Program-made: the position numbers and the translations under genes | The notes under the pieces: generated by a model | The model's database searches: none | Seen by the model: the letters and a program-made list of their open reading frames with translations, nothing else | Told to the model about the DNA's origin: nothing | Shown: positions 54,257-64,000 of the stretch, piece after piece | How positions within the stretch are numbered: the first letter of the stretch is position 1 | Layout: every line of letters starts with the position of its first letter | NCBI GenBank assembly: GCA_025617745.1 | Contig: CM046871.1 | Coordinates: 36,180,722 to 36,244,721 of the forward strand | Direction of reading: 5' to 3' | Length of the DNA stretch: 64,000 bases | From: Heliocidaris erythrogramma | Lineage: Eukaryota > Echinodermata > Echinoidea > Camarodonta > Echinometridae

Positions 54257-55223
54257 TGTATATAGTTATACAAAAATTTGTGTTTGTGTGTCCCACATAT
54301 ATTGCCCGCTTTATATACAAAAACACAGATTTTATGCTCCATCTTCCTATAATCTGATATCAGATTGAGGGGGGGGGGGGGGGGGGTGCAGGGAGCTAGT
54401 GATTTAGTCTCTGTCAGAAGATATATGTTTGTAGTATTGTTAAACACTCCTTTCATTGATATCACTGTAGGTATCGTGGAGATAGAAGAAGGGAAGGTCA
54501 ATGGCACAGAACTTCATCTAGAGTCTACTGGGTTGCACCACATGTCATATACTACTCTACCGATCACTACAATGGTAGGTCCAAAAATGTTTAAGATCAC
54601 CACCTTAATCCTTGTTCACACATGTCATTATAAATTGCCTAAATAAAAAGCATTCGCAATAAAATGAAAACCTTCTTACGAGTAAAAGAATATAGCTCCA
54701 CGCTACCCTTCACTACCAAGGTATGTCCAAGAGAGTGAAATCACCAAGTTAAACCTCCATGGGGTCATTTCAGGGTCATTTGTACCATGAGCTGATTACG
54801 AACTGGCTTATACCTGTTGCGGAAAAATAAAAACCATCTTCTAAAATAATGGCAAGTGGGGGTGAAACAAGGGCACATGGCAAAGATGCCTATGCATAAT
54901 TATCTGTTTCTGTGTCATGGGATACAGAAATGAATAACGGCAATGGAAGGAGAAGAGGGAATGGAAATGAATGCATTTGCAGAATGGAGAAGATCAAAAG
55001 AGAAATATTTTATTAAAATAAAGTTGATGGGAGCCATTGTGAGGAAGGGATGTGGAGATAAAGAAAATTTCTGAAAAGTCTTGTTGCTTATCCTTAACTT
55101 CAGGTTGCTAGGATATTTAAGCTGATTGACGAATCTACCCTAGAGCAGAGTGTATCTATGGCAACGGTCAAAACACCAGAACTGACACCTCACTTGAGTG
55201 TTCTCTACAAAAAAGTACCGTGA
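51936..55223 (+). CDS. Stand-alone nitrobindin (THAP4 C-terminal domain homologue)
   Basis: Six exons join in phase: 51936-51948, 52547-52606, 53267-53417, 53770-53876, 54471-54574 and 55104-55223, giving 184 residues plus TGA. The protein matches the nitrobindin fold family (ferric heme beta-barrel, reported to bind NO and handle reactive nitrogen species): LLGTWQSETAKGFFPTI near the start of the domain, then TLEFTHVGQPFLNF, ESGFLRVDIGTNHVAFM, VEIEEGKVNG and the C-terminal TPHLSVLYKKVP. The His of PHL sits ten residues before the C-terminus, the position of the proximal heme-iron ligand in human THAP4. The N-terminal 24 residues (basic, few acidic: KFLRQIPGTLSHIRHH) could be a mitochondrial presequence; this is inference. 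No THAP zinc finger precedes it, unlike vertebrate THAP4. Transcribed divergently from TERT. Confidence 0.9.
53100..53220 (+). pseudogene. Decayed duplicate of nitrobindin exon 3
   Basis: Intron DNA at 53099-53145 (GAAGTTTGACATACATGTA ... TTCCCTAG) repeats the acceptor region of the real exon at 53234-53266. It is followed by ACAGGATTTTCTCCAC and TTTGATTACAAAGAGAC, matching the real exon's GGGATTCTTTCCAACC and TTTGATTATAAAGAGAC. The middle is deleted and the frame is broken. Confidence 0.7.
54046..54262. repeat. (AT)n runs and a C homopolymer in a nitrobindin intron
   Basis: TATATATA at 54046-54062, a C run of about 18 nt at 54113-54131 and (AT)n at 54213-54254. Another homopolymer, G, lies at 54368-54386. 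Confidence 0.85.
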
Positions 55224-55900
55224 ACATCGTTCGGAGAAAGAAGTTGTCACTGCTAATATTAATTTCTATTATCATTCTTCTTATCTCTGTTTTATTTTTA
55301 TCATTTTAAATTTGATATCTTGCTCATATCTTTATTTCTTCCTCTCGATGGTCATTGCACATCCTTGTCATATATTTTTCTTTTTTTCTCTCTTCCTTAC
55401 CTGTGTTTTATCAAGTCTATTATATTTTACCTCCCTGTTTAACCATTTCTTTCAGTGATTTTTTTTCTTTTTCCATATCCTCCTTTTCATGTAAGTCTCG
55501 TCTCCCTCTTTCTTTTCTTTCTTCTCCTTTGTCCCTCTCTCTCTCTATCTCTCTCGCTTCTTTTTTTCTTTCTCTCTCTCTCACTTCTTTTTTTCTTTCT
55601 CTCGATTGTTAGAAATAACAATAAATGTATACATGTATTTTAAATGTTCATTATTTACGATCCTCATTTCACCCCGTGGGTTTACATATTGTACATGTAC
55701 ATGTATACGTTTAGTTTTCCCTTTGTTGCACAATTTGTGCATGAACTCAGGGCATTGCCATTATGAAATGATTATAAAATCTAATTTGAATGTGTGTGAT
55801 TGTACTCTATTTAAGTTTGACTGATATCCTCTTTTCACCAAATTGGTATTGATATTAACTCAGGATCATGTAGTCATCACTTCATGCGGTATAATCTTGT
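55224..55900 (+). other. Probable nitrobindin 3' UTR and pyrimidine-rich tract
   Basis: No gene seen. A CT-rich low-complexity block occupies about 55375-55610. AATAAATG at about 55620 is a candidate polyadenylation signal for nitrobindin. Confidence 0.45.
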
Positions 55901-55914
55901 TTTGTATTTGAGTC

Positions 55915-56795
55915 AATGGGGTAACCTCGCTAGTCATAAGGACTGCTATTCATAAGGACCGCTATCCATAATGCCTGACTAAATAAATAGTGGTTTTGTA
56001 CTTTTGTATGAATAGCAGTCCTTCTAAATAGCAAGCAAACCATATACAAATTACCTTGCTATTCATAAGGACCTCCATTCATAAGGACCACTATTTATAT
56101 TCATATATTCCACATACTAAGAATCTTGCTGTTAGATTGGTCAAAAGATAATCACGTGATAAAAAATAGTTTTCCCCATCAATATCACCCGAGAGGAAAA
56201 GTTTGTGACTTGACGAAGATAGTATGTGTTTCGCTGATCTCTTCAGTACATATACAGTCACAATGCGTTATCAATATTTTGGGTACGCGCGAAATGAAAG
56301 TGTGTGACATTTATGAATAGTCGGAATTAAAAGTGTGTTACCTTCACGAATAGCTCCTTAAGCGTACTAAAATAAGCTTTTATAAGCGCACATTGCCCAA
56401 CACATGTGCGCACCCAGGAGGGGGTTTATGTAATGGTTTAAACTTCTCTAGTGAATTTGGGACTAAATTTCTTTTTCGAGAAGTAGACAATAATTGTCTT
56501 TCTCGTAACAGTTAATTTTTTCAGATGTGGAATATAAAGCAAATAATCACCTTTTGGTTTCAGGCGATGAGATGTACTATCAGTTCCTCGGCGAGCTGAA
56601 TGTATACGCTATCTTTCCTTAGCTTCACTTCAGAAAGATAGCTACATCCAGCTCGCATCGGAAGTGATAGTTTGTCCCATTACCTTCACCAATGGTAATT
56701 ATTTGCTTACTGTTCATAACGCGTGTTAAATCAATAGCGTTTTTTTTTTTTTAATAGCGGTCCTTATGAATAGCCACGGACCCCCGAGTTAATAA
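55915..56795. mobile_element. Inverted-repeat element with CTATTCATAAGGACC words
   Basis: The left part contains GCTATTCATAAGGACCGCTAT (55947 on) and the right part its complement ATAGCGGTCCTTATGAATAGC (56754 on). Further copies of ATTCATAAGGACC occur at about 56052-56090. An internal hairpin around 56570-56680 pairs GATAGCxTxxTxCAGCTCG-type arms. No transposase coding seen. Confidence 0.55.
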
Positions 56796-57385
56796 ATGTT
56801 TGCTGGGCAACAATGTTGTTACTTACTGCCCCAAAATGGGAAATTATAGTGTATCATAAAAAAATAAATGAATCAATGTTACTTCCAATATTGCATAACC
56901 CTGGAAAGGGTATTCAAAATATTTTTCAACAAATGTACAAACAAATCTAATGTTATAGTCTCAGAGAAGTTATATACGGGCTATAGAATAGAAGTTACAT
57001 GTATTTTATAACTTGTATTAAATCAAATTTTTCCTAGCTTTGTTCTACATGTATTTCTTTAAAACTTTCTTACTTTGAATTCAATGCTGCAGTTTTTAGA
57101 ATATATATTAAAGGGCGAGTCAATTAGAATTACATTTCATGATAATATCAAAGTATTGTGTCAATACTGCTAGAAATCGCATATACTTTTTATTAAAAAG
57201 ATCTGTGTACTTCTCTAAGCTTCGTTGAAATTGCCTAAATCGCACGTTTATCAGCTAGTCTGTCACGCCCCTCGAAAAATAGGGCCCAGTCACGTGCCTT
57301 GTCAGGTGACCTGTGACGTACCATCGGGAACATCTAGCTAGCGGACGACGCTTGTCTGTGTATATATCCAGTGCAGGGAATTTTG

Positions 57386-57605
57386 GATAGGCATGATAGG
57401 AGTGCATATCTTTCCTAAAGATGATGCAACTCGAAAAATTTGGATTTCAAGGATCAAGCTGACGCGAGCTAGCTCAGTGGGATGGCCCTTCCGCTCACAG
57501 TACTGTTTGCAGTGACCACTTCAGGGAGGAGGACTTCGATAGTCAGGCCCTCAGGCCAGGGGCTGTATGACCAGCTAGGATTTGCGCCCAAGAATAAAAT
57601 GCTGC
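57386..57605 (+). pseudogene. Broken THAP zinc-finger domain
   Basis: Three consecutive but frame-shifted segments read as the C-terminal two thirds of a THAP domain: VHIFPKDDATRKIWISRIKL, then CSDHFREEDFDSQ (the second CxxH zinc-ligand pair), then KMLRPTAIPV (the AVP-box position). A 1-nt shift separates the first two and another shift precedes the third. The N-terminal CxxC ligand pair was not found. THAP domains occur in P-type transposases and host proteins; this is a relic of either. Confidence 0.65.
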
Positions 57606-58615
57606 GGCCGACAGCTATCCCTGTTAGTTGAGTCGAAGATAGGGGTCTACGTGCACCCGAAAAGTATATTTTTTTAATCCACCCTACCTAGACCAGTTTT
57701 GTCTGTAGAATTCAAAAATGCATTTTTAAAAGGTCAAAGAGTGTCCCATAGTGGTCAAAAATCTGTTTCCATTGTAACGGATGGTGAAAATAACAGGTTT
57801 TGCTAAAAGTGATGTAATATTTGATAGGATTGCTCAATCATCACAGTTTTGGTCTCAAATTACAGAGAATTAAATTCTCTAAAAGATCATATCAATTATG
57901 GAGGGGTCTATACCAATTTTTATATTAATTTTTGGATCAGAATATAAAATTTCCCATTTTTTTCAAAAAAATAGTGTTGTACCATATTAATAATCTATCT
58001 ATAAATGGCACGAAAACAAATTCTATTGGTCTCATTTTTGTTCTAAATTATGCTGACTATGTATGCAATGCAATGTGAAAATTACATAGAAGTTCCTCCA
58101 ACAGCAGGGAAGTTACGGCCATCCAAAGTTGACAATGAAGCATGTCCAGAGCGGTCAAAAATGTCAATGTGAAGAGCGCCCTCTATTGTTGAATAATTTC
58201 ATTTCAATTGTATCCTTAACAGAATTTGTCCCAAAATTGTTGGGAATGAAGATGGATGAGATAAAGTATTTCCAGATAGAATTTGTACTGAATGTCACAT
58301 TAATTTTAGGTAATATATATATATTATTTTTGCCTTCCCCCACCCCACCATCACCAGCAAAAAAAAGGGGGGGGGGGGTGGAAGCTCTAGGGGCTACTGT
58401 AAAAAAGGGTTGTTTTTTCTCAGATGGGTGATGTACAAGCGTGCAGTGCAAAGGGTATCAGAATTGAAAAAACATGTAACAAAAAGGGTATAAAAAGGAT
58501 ATACTTTTAGAGTGGGGGAACAGAATACTAGTTTAGGGTATTCTGAGATCGAAGGGCAAATACTTATTTAGGGTAGGCCTATGTTTTGAAAGTAGATGTA
58601 GGAGCAAGGTGTCCA

Positions 58616-58658
58616 CCTTGTAATGGAAGTGCCCCCCCCCCCCCCCCCCCCCCCCCCG
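58616..58658. repeat. C homopolymer
   Basis: About 27-30 consecutive C residues, followed by GGGAGAGG. A shorter G run occurs at 58369-58378. Confidence 0.9.
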
Positions 58659-59011
58659 GGAGAGGCAGAAGAGAGAAATTCAACTTCAGTGCACATTTTC
58701 AGCATGAACTTCAATTAATTTATTCAGCATCCCTTTGTTATTGTTTCAGAGATGACAATGGAATACATTTAGCTAGTCAGGTAAAGCATTCCAAATGATA
58801 GATCCATTAGAGCGAATCGTAGTTCTAGGGAACTTATGACACACACAAAAAAACGTACAAACTTATATGGATTTCTTGCAAGACGACTAATAACACTATT
58901 AAAAAAAAAAATATGGCAAGAAAGAATTCACCTAAAAATAATGATAAATATTTAGAATAATTTGGGTTTCATAAAGTTATTTTTTTTGTGTGTATGAGCT
59001 TCAACAAATAA

Positions 59012-61270
59012 CTAGAAATGTGCATTGCTGGGGCCGCGCAATGCTAAATGTATCCCCCGGCACTGGCAGCGAATTTGAAGGAGGGACAAAGACCCTCCCC
59101 CATCCCCTCCCTCAAACAAAAGGATGGTGTAGAAATTAGATGTGTAGGTTTCACTAAGACACATCTTCATATAAAATTTGAAAGAAATGTGTTGAGAGAT
59201 ATACCAAGATACATCTCCATACAAAATTTGAAAGAAATCCATCAAGAAATGTGGCCTGCAGAGTGCACTCACGCCATGCCCTGAAGTATGACCTTTGACC
59301 CTATAAAAGACGGAACACTGGTGGCAGCATCACCAAAAACTATAGGTTTTTAGATTACACCAAGAGACACCTTCATGCAAAATTTGAACGAAATCCGTCA
59401 AGAAATGCAGAAGTAAGAGTGCAAGAAATGGAAAAATGACCTTTAACCCTATAAAGGACGGAACAATGAGGGCAGCATCACCAAAAATTAAATATGTGTA
59501 GATTATACCAAGATACATCTCCATACAAAATTTGAATGAAATCCGTCAAGAAATGCAGAAGTAAGAGTGCACAAAAGGGACAAATGAGCTTTGACCCTAT
59601 AAAGGACGAAACAATGAGGGCAGCATTACCAAACAGTAAAGATGTGTAGATTATACCAAGATACATCTCCATACAGAATTTGAAAGAAATCCATCAAGAA
59701 ATGTGGCCTGCAGAGTGCACTCACGCAATTCCCTGAAGTATGACCTTTGACCCTATAAAAGACGGAACACTGGTGGCAGCATCACCAAAAACTATAGGTT
59801 TTTAGATTACACCAAGAAACACCTTCATGCGAAATTTGAACGAAATCCGTCAAGAAATGCAGAAGTAAGAGTGCAAGAAATGGAAAAATGACCTTTGACC
59901 CTATAAAGGACGGAACAATGAGGGCAGCATCACCAAAAATTAAATATGTGTAGATTATACCAAGATACATCTCCATACAAAATTTGAATGAAATCCGTCA
60001 AATGCAGAAGTAAGATTGCACAAAAGGGACAAATGAGCTTTGACCCTATAAAGGACGGAACAATGAGGGCAGCAACACCAACCAGTAAAGATGTGTAGAT
60101 TATACCAAGATACATCTCCATACAAAATTTGAAAGAAATCCATCAAGAAATGTGGCCTGCAGAGTGAACTCACGCCATCCCTTGAAGTATGACCTTTGAC
60201 CCTATAAAAGACGGGACACTGGTGGCAGCATCACCAAAAAGTACAGATTTTTAGATTACACCAAGGGACACCTTCATGCAAAATTTGAACGAAATCCGTC
60301 GAGAAATGCAAAAGTAAGAGTGCAAGAAATGGAAAAATGACCTTTGACCCTATAAAGGACGGAACAATGAGGGCAGCATCACCAAAAATTAAACATGTGT
60401 AGATTATACCAAGATACATCTCCATACAAAATTTGAAAGAAATCCATCAAGAAATGTGGCCTGCAGAGTGAACTCACGCCATCCCTTGAAGTATGACCTT
60501 TGACCCTATAAAAGACGGGACACTGGTGGCAGCATCACCAAAAAGTACAGATTTTTAGATTACACCAAGGGACACCTTCATGCAAAATTTGAACGAAATC
60601 CGTCGAGAAATGCAAAAGTAAGAGTGCAAGAAATGGAAAAATGACCTTTGACCCTATAAAGGACGGAACAATGAGGGCAGCATCACCAAAAATTAAACAT
60701 GTGTAGATTATACCAAGATACATCTCCATACAAAATTTGAACAAAATCCGTTGAGAAATGTGGCCTGCAGAGTGCACTCACGCCATGCCCTGAAGTATGA
60801 CCTTTGACCCTATAAAAGACGGAACACTGGGGGCAGCATCACCAAACACTATAGGTTTTTAAATTCCACCAAGAGACACCTTCATGCAAAATTTGAACGA
60901 AATCCGTTGAGAAATGTGACCGCCAGAGCGCACACAAGAGTACACACAAGACATCTATCAAAATATGACCTTTGACCCTATAAAAGACGGAACACTGGGG
61001 GCAGCATCACCAAAATCTATAGGGTTCCAGATTTTACCAAGAGACACCTCCATACAAAATTTGAACAAAATCCGTTGAGAAATGTGACCGCTAGAGCGCA
61101 CACAAACTATCCAAAAAAATATGGCCTTTTACCCTATAAAAGACGGAACACTGGGGGCAGCATCACCAGAAACTATAGGGGTCCAGATTTTACCAAGATA
61201 CACGTCCACAGGAAGTTTGAAAAAAATTCGTCGAGAAATGCGACCGGTAGAGCGCACACAAGAATGTGAC

Positions 61271-61307
<37 letters not shown>

Positions 61308-61357
61308 AACGCTGCTGAATCCAAAGTATCCTCCGGCATACTGCCGGGGGATACAAT
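59012..61357 (-). mobile_element. Helitron2/Helentron-like non-autonomous element, copy 2
   Basis: Same terminal design as the copy at 41732-43121: terminal CTAG (59012-59015), hairpin, inverted 14-mer TGTATCCCCCGGCA at 59049-59062 and its partner at 61342-61355. The left 280 bp are almost identical to copy 1. The difference is length: this copy has about twelve to thirteen satellite units against six or seven, and thirteen or so GGC triplets against about five near the right end. The two copies are therefore the same family with array-length change. Confidence 0.74.
61269..61305. repeat. (CGG)n trinucleotide run
   Basis: Uninterrupted GCG/CGG run of about 36 bp within the right arm of the Helitron2-like copy 2. 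The homologous site in copy 1 (43055-43070) has about 15 bp. Confidence 0.9.
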
Positions 61358-62313
61358 TAATAGTTACCCTTTTTGCACAGTCTTTAAGTATATAAACACT
61401 TTGGAATAAATGTGCTGCCTAAAAACTAATATTATTACTGCATAATAATTCAAGTATTGCAAGATCATGATAATTATGTTATGTTCTATGAATTTAGAAG
61501 TCACACTGGTAATACATATTTTTTCTCTCTACTTAACACCTCAAATATCGGAGAAGTATTTTTTACAAATATAATCAATGTGGCATTTCCGTGTCATATT
61601 TTCATACAGAATTGCTCTTAAAAGTCTAAGGAAAAAATAAATTTCAAAGGATCCATAGTAGTAGTGTTGTCTTTACTCTGTTTAACACTTCAATTACCTG
61701 AGAAAACCTTTTTACAAATATAAATGAATTTGCATATCCAATCTTCCAAGTTGTATTTTCATTCCAAATTGCTCCTGAAATCTTACTTGATTAACTTGTT
61801 TATCATTTTAAAAATTGTTATTTGCACTGTAATATGATCAGTGTGCTTATTGCACATTTCCATAATTTGTGTTATCAAAGATAACCTAAAGCTCATTGGC
61901 ATTAAATAACTGGTGCATTTCAGTTTTCAAGACTAAGTTCATTTCAAAAGGATCATTGGTAGATAAAACCAGATTAATATCATCGGCGAATAAAATAGAA
62001 GAAATTGCTGACACATGGCAAGTATTTGACATACAACAGAAATAAGAGAAGGCCTAGATAAGACCTTTGTGCAGCAGCCAATTGTATATGCTATGTACAG
62101 AAAAAAATATTGCCAATTCATACATATTGCTTTTTATTCAATAAATGACTTTTCAGCAGTAAAGGCGGAGTGCCTTTTATTCCATGAATATTTAAATATA
62201 AGTTGAATGTAATCCTTCAAAAACGAAGTAAAGTAGCAGAGTGTTAAATCAAAGAGCACATGTGGCGATGAAATAAACATGAATAATGAAAAAATACAGT
62301 GCCTCCTATTTCA
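61358..62313. other. Intergenic, nothing recognised
   Basis: AT-rich sequence between the Helitron2-like element and the minus-strand gene. It probably includes the 3' UTR of that gene. No conserved frame was seen. Confidence 0.5.
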
Positions 62314-64000
62314 TTAGTCTTCATCATCTGATAGTTCATCCCAGTCAATATCTTGATCTTCATTCAATTCGCCATGGTCCTGATCATCTACTGCATCAGG
62401 CAACAAGTCAATTAGGGAGGGTGGGAGGATGGGGCCACATGACCACATTGGCTCCAACATGCCATTCTCTGTCCTTTCCCAGCCTTGTCCAGGGTCATGT
62501 GGTTTCGGACTCCGGTACATGGGCTTTCCAGCTCTTTTGTAGTGGGCTAGGCGATGGTTTACCCGCTGGAGGTGGGGAATTAAGTTGTCATGACATGGTG
62601 GAAGGCGAGAGAAATCCACCCTTGACTTAGAAGTTAATGGTTCATCTTCCCCTACCATCCGTCTCAGCATTATTCCACGAAGGACATTGACTGATGTTTC
62701 CTTCTTGTTTCCTTCTTGTTGCCATACATGCGGCAGGTGAATGCCTCAATAGCCTTGGCAGTATTTGAGTTGACTGACCAATTGTCCCCAAGTGTCCTGG
62801 AGAAGGAAAAAAGAGCAAAATTTGTAATGTAAGGCATTATCAAGAATAAAATATATGATTGAAGTGTTTAAAAATTGATTATAGATATGACATTTCATAT
62901 ACCAGTTTGTAGTTATCCCATGAACACTTTTCCCACTTGAATTTTCAATTTTTTTTCTTATTTATATATAGGCCATGAGACATTTTCAAAGCAAGACATT
63001 TCAAATGCGTGTCTGCTACAACAATCTCTGGAATTCAAACTCGACGAAGAATGAAATTGCCTATGTAGATCGGGTGACTAGAATTGCTCACATTGATGAT
63101 CACCTGGGAAAGCATCTATGTCAATGTCTTGTTTGCTACCATTCATTGCTTTATTTGTTTCTAGCTACCAGTAAATATTTGCTATTCATTCGATGTAATT
63201 GCAAGCATAATTTGTCAAACCTAGAAGAATTATTATTTCACCCAAGATGTCTGAATTTTAAAACCACCATGCCTTGAGTACAACTGATATTTTTTTTCCT
63301 AATCATGTGCAGAATGAAACTACAAACTGGTATATATCGGGTGTTAAAACTACCTGAAAGCATCCTGGAACTCTGGAAGACTCTCAAGTTTCTTAGCAGG
63401 GCCAACCTTTCCCTTGCCCTTGAAGGCACTTGTAGCATCTTCACCAGTGAAGACATAAAGGCCAAGCAGCATAGTGCAGCGCTGCTCTCCCATCTTCAAC
63501 GCCAGTGTTGAAATGTTAATGATTCGACGGTGCTTTCCAGATCCAGTGTCAAAGAAGATCGTCAGAGGGATGCTACTTGCATGGTGCAGAAGAATAAGGA
63601 AGATGTCAGTGCCTGGCGACCGGACAACTGCAGACTTGAATCCCAGCTTGACCGCATGCTGCAGGTACAAGATCACCCGAGTGTCAGTTTCCTCCTGATT
63701 CGAAGCAAGTTCTTTGATCTCTGTTACAGATACCTGAAAAAGAAAAAAAGAAAAAGAAATGAAATCATCGTAGAAATTTCAACCAACCTGAACGGTACAA
63801 GACAAGATGCTCTTTTCAAATGACTGAATGATATGATTTATATAGCATTTACTCACATTGCCATCAGATGAGGTTAATTGGTGGGCTCGTCCATCAACAA
63901 CCATGATTGCAGTCGGAACGTCTATTAGACGGGATGCTGCCCCCTCACCCTTCCACACTTTAAGTAGAAGATGGCACAGTTGCATCTTGTTGTTTTCATT
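62314..64000 (-). CDS. Uncharacterised multicopy-type protein, 3' exons, frameshifted
   Basis: Three exons: 63857-64000 (continues outside the window), 63354-63733 and 62314-62796, with GTGAGT and GTAGTT donors and CAG acceptors in phase. Recognisable blocks are EETDTRVILYLQHAV, RSPGTDIFLILLHHA, KHRRIINISTLA, LLGLYVFTGEDATSAFKGK, then LGDNWSV, FTCRMYG, LPPCHDNLIPHLQR and an acidic tail ending DELSDDED. I know this combination from predicted proteins present in many copies in corals, sea urchins and fish, with an Asp-rich core resembling a nuclease (PIN/FEN-like); function is unproven and transposon origin is likely. In the last exon an 11-bp tandem duplication (62696-62706 repeated at 62707-62717) shifts the frame, so translation would stop about 12 codons later; with one copy the frame would continue to TAA at 62314. 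Confidence 0.6.
62696..62717. repeat. 11-bp tandem duplication causing a frameshift
   Basis: GTTTCCTTCTT occurs twice in a row inside the last exon of the minus-strand gene. The downstream conserved blocks lie in the frame expected with one copy only. It could be an allele, an assembly error or true pseudogenisation. Confidence 0.8.

Noticed and set aside
61121-61318. Poly-Ala coding frame
   Set aside because: Product of the (CGG)n run in the Helitron2-like element.

Overview
This is a eukaryotic, intron-rich, AT-rich window from the nuclear genome of a marine deuterostome invertebrate, most likely an echinoderm such as a sea urchin. The evidence is GT/AG introns throughout, vertebrate-like TERT and espin exon content, a Gmr1-type LTR retrotransposon (a class described from deuterostomes), and very many short DNA transposons and microsatellites. 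The species is inferred, not shown.

Layout. 1-12,980 (+): the 3' part of an espin-like actin-bundling gene (four exons, polyproline, WH2 and a C-terminal bundling module), with its long 3' UTR. 13,401-14,215: a Tc1/mariner-type element with 268-bp inverted repeats. 14,672-50,823 (-): a complete telomerase reverse transcriptase gene (TERT). I could thread 33 exons with consistent splice phases into one 1511-codon frame that holds the TEN, TRBD, RT (motifs T, 1, 2, A, B', C, D, E) and C-terminal extension regions. Its introns host an intact Gmr1-like retrotransposon with almost identical LTRs (19,815-26,997), a roughly 100-bp satellite made from the catalytic motif B' exon (28,960-29,952), a 5'-truncated LINE, a hAT MITE with a clean 8-bp target duplication, a Helitron2/Helentron-like element carrying its own satellite, and several fold-back elements. 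51,270-51,425 (-): a 51-codon membrane-peptide ORF just upstream of TERT. 51,426-51,935: a head-to-head promoter interval. 51,936-55,223 (+): a six-exon stand-alone nitrobindin gene (the heme domain that is fused to a THAP domain in vertebrate THAP4). 55,900-61,360: transposon relics, a broken THAP domain and a second, longer Helitron2-like copy. 62,314-64,000 (-): the 3' end of a multicopy-type uncharacterised gene with an 11-bp duplication that shifts its frame.

Themes. TERT and nitrobindin are divergently transcribed from one short interval, while TERT and the espin-like gene converge tail to tail. The TERT locus has repeatedly duplicated its own exons locally: the motif B' exon as a dimeric higher-order satellite, the terminal exon as decayed tandem copies, and the linker exon as an in-frame coding repeat. 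Nitrobindin also has a decayed duplicate of one exon. No prokaryotic features, CRISPR arrays, rRNA or tRNA genes were seen.
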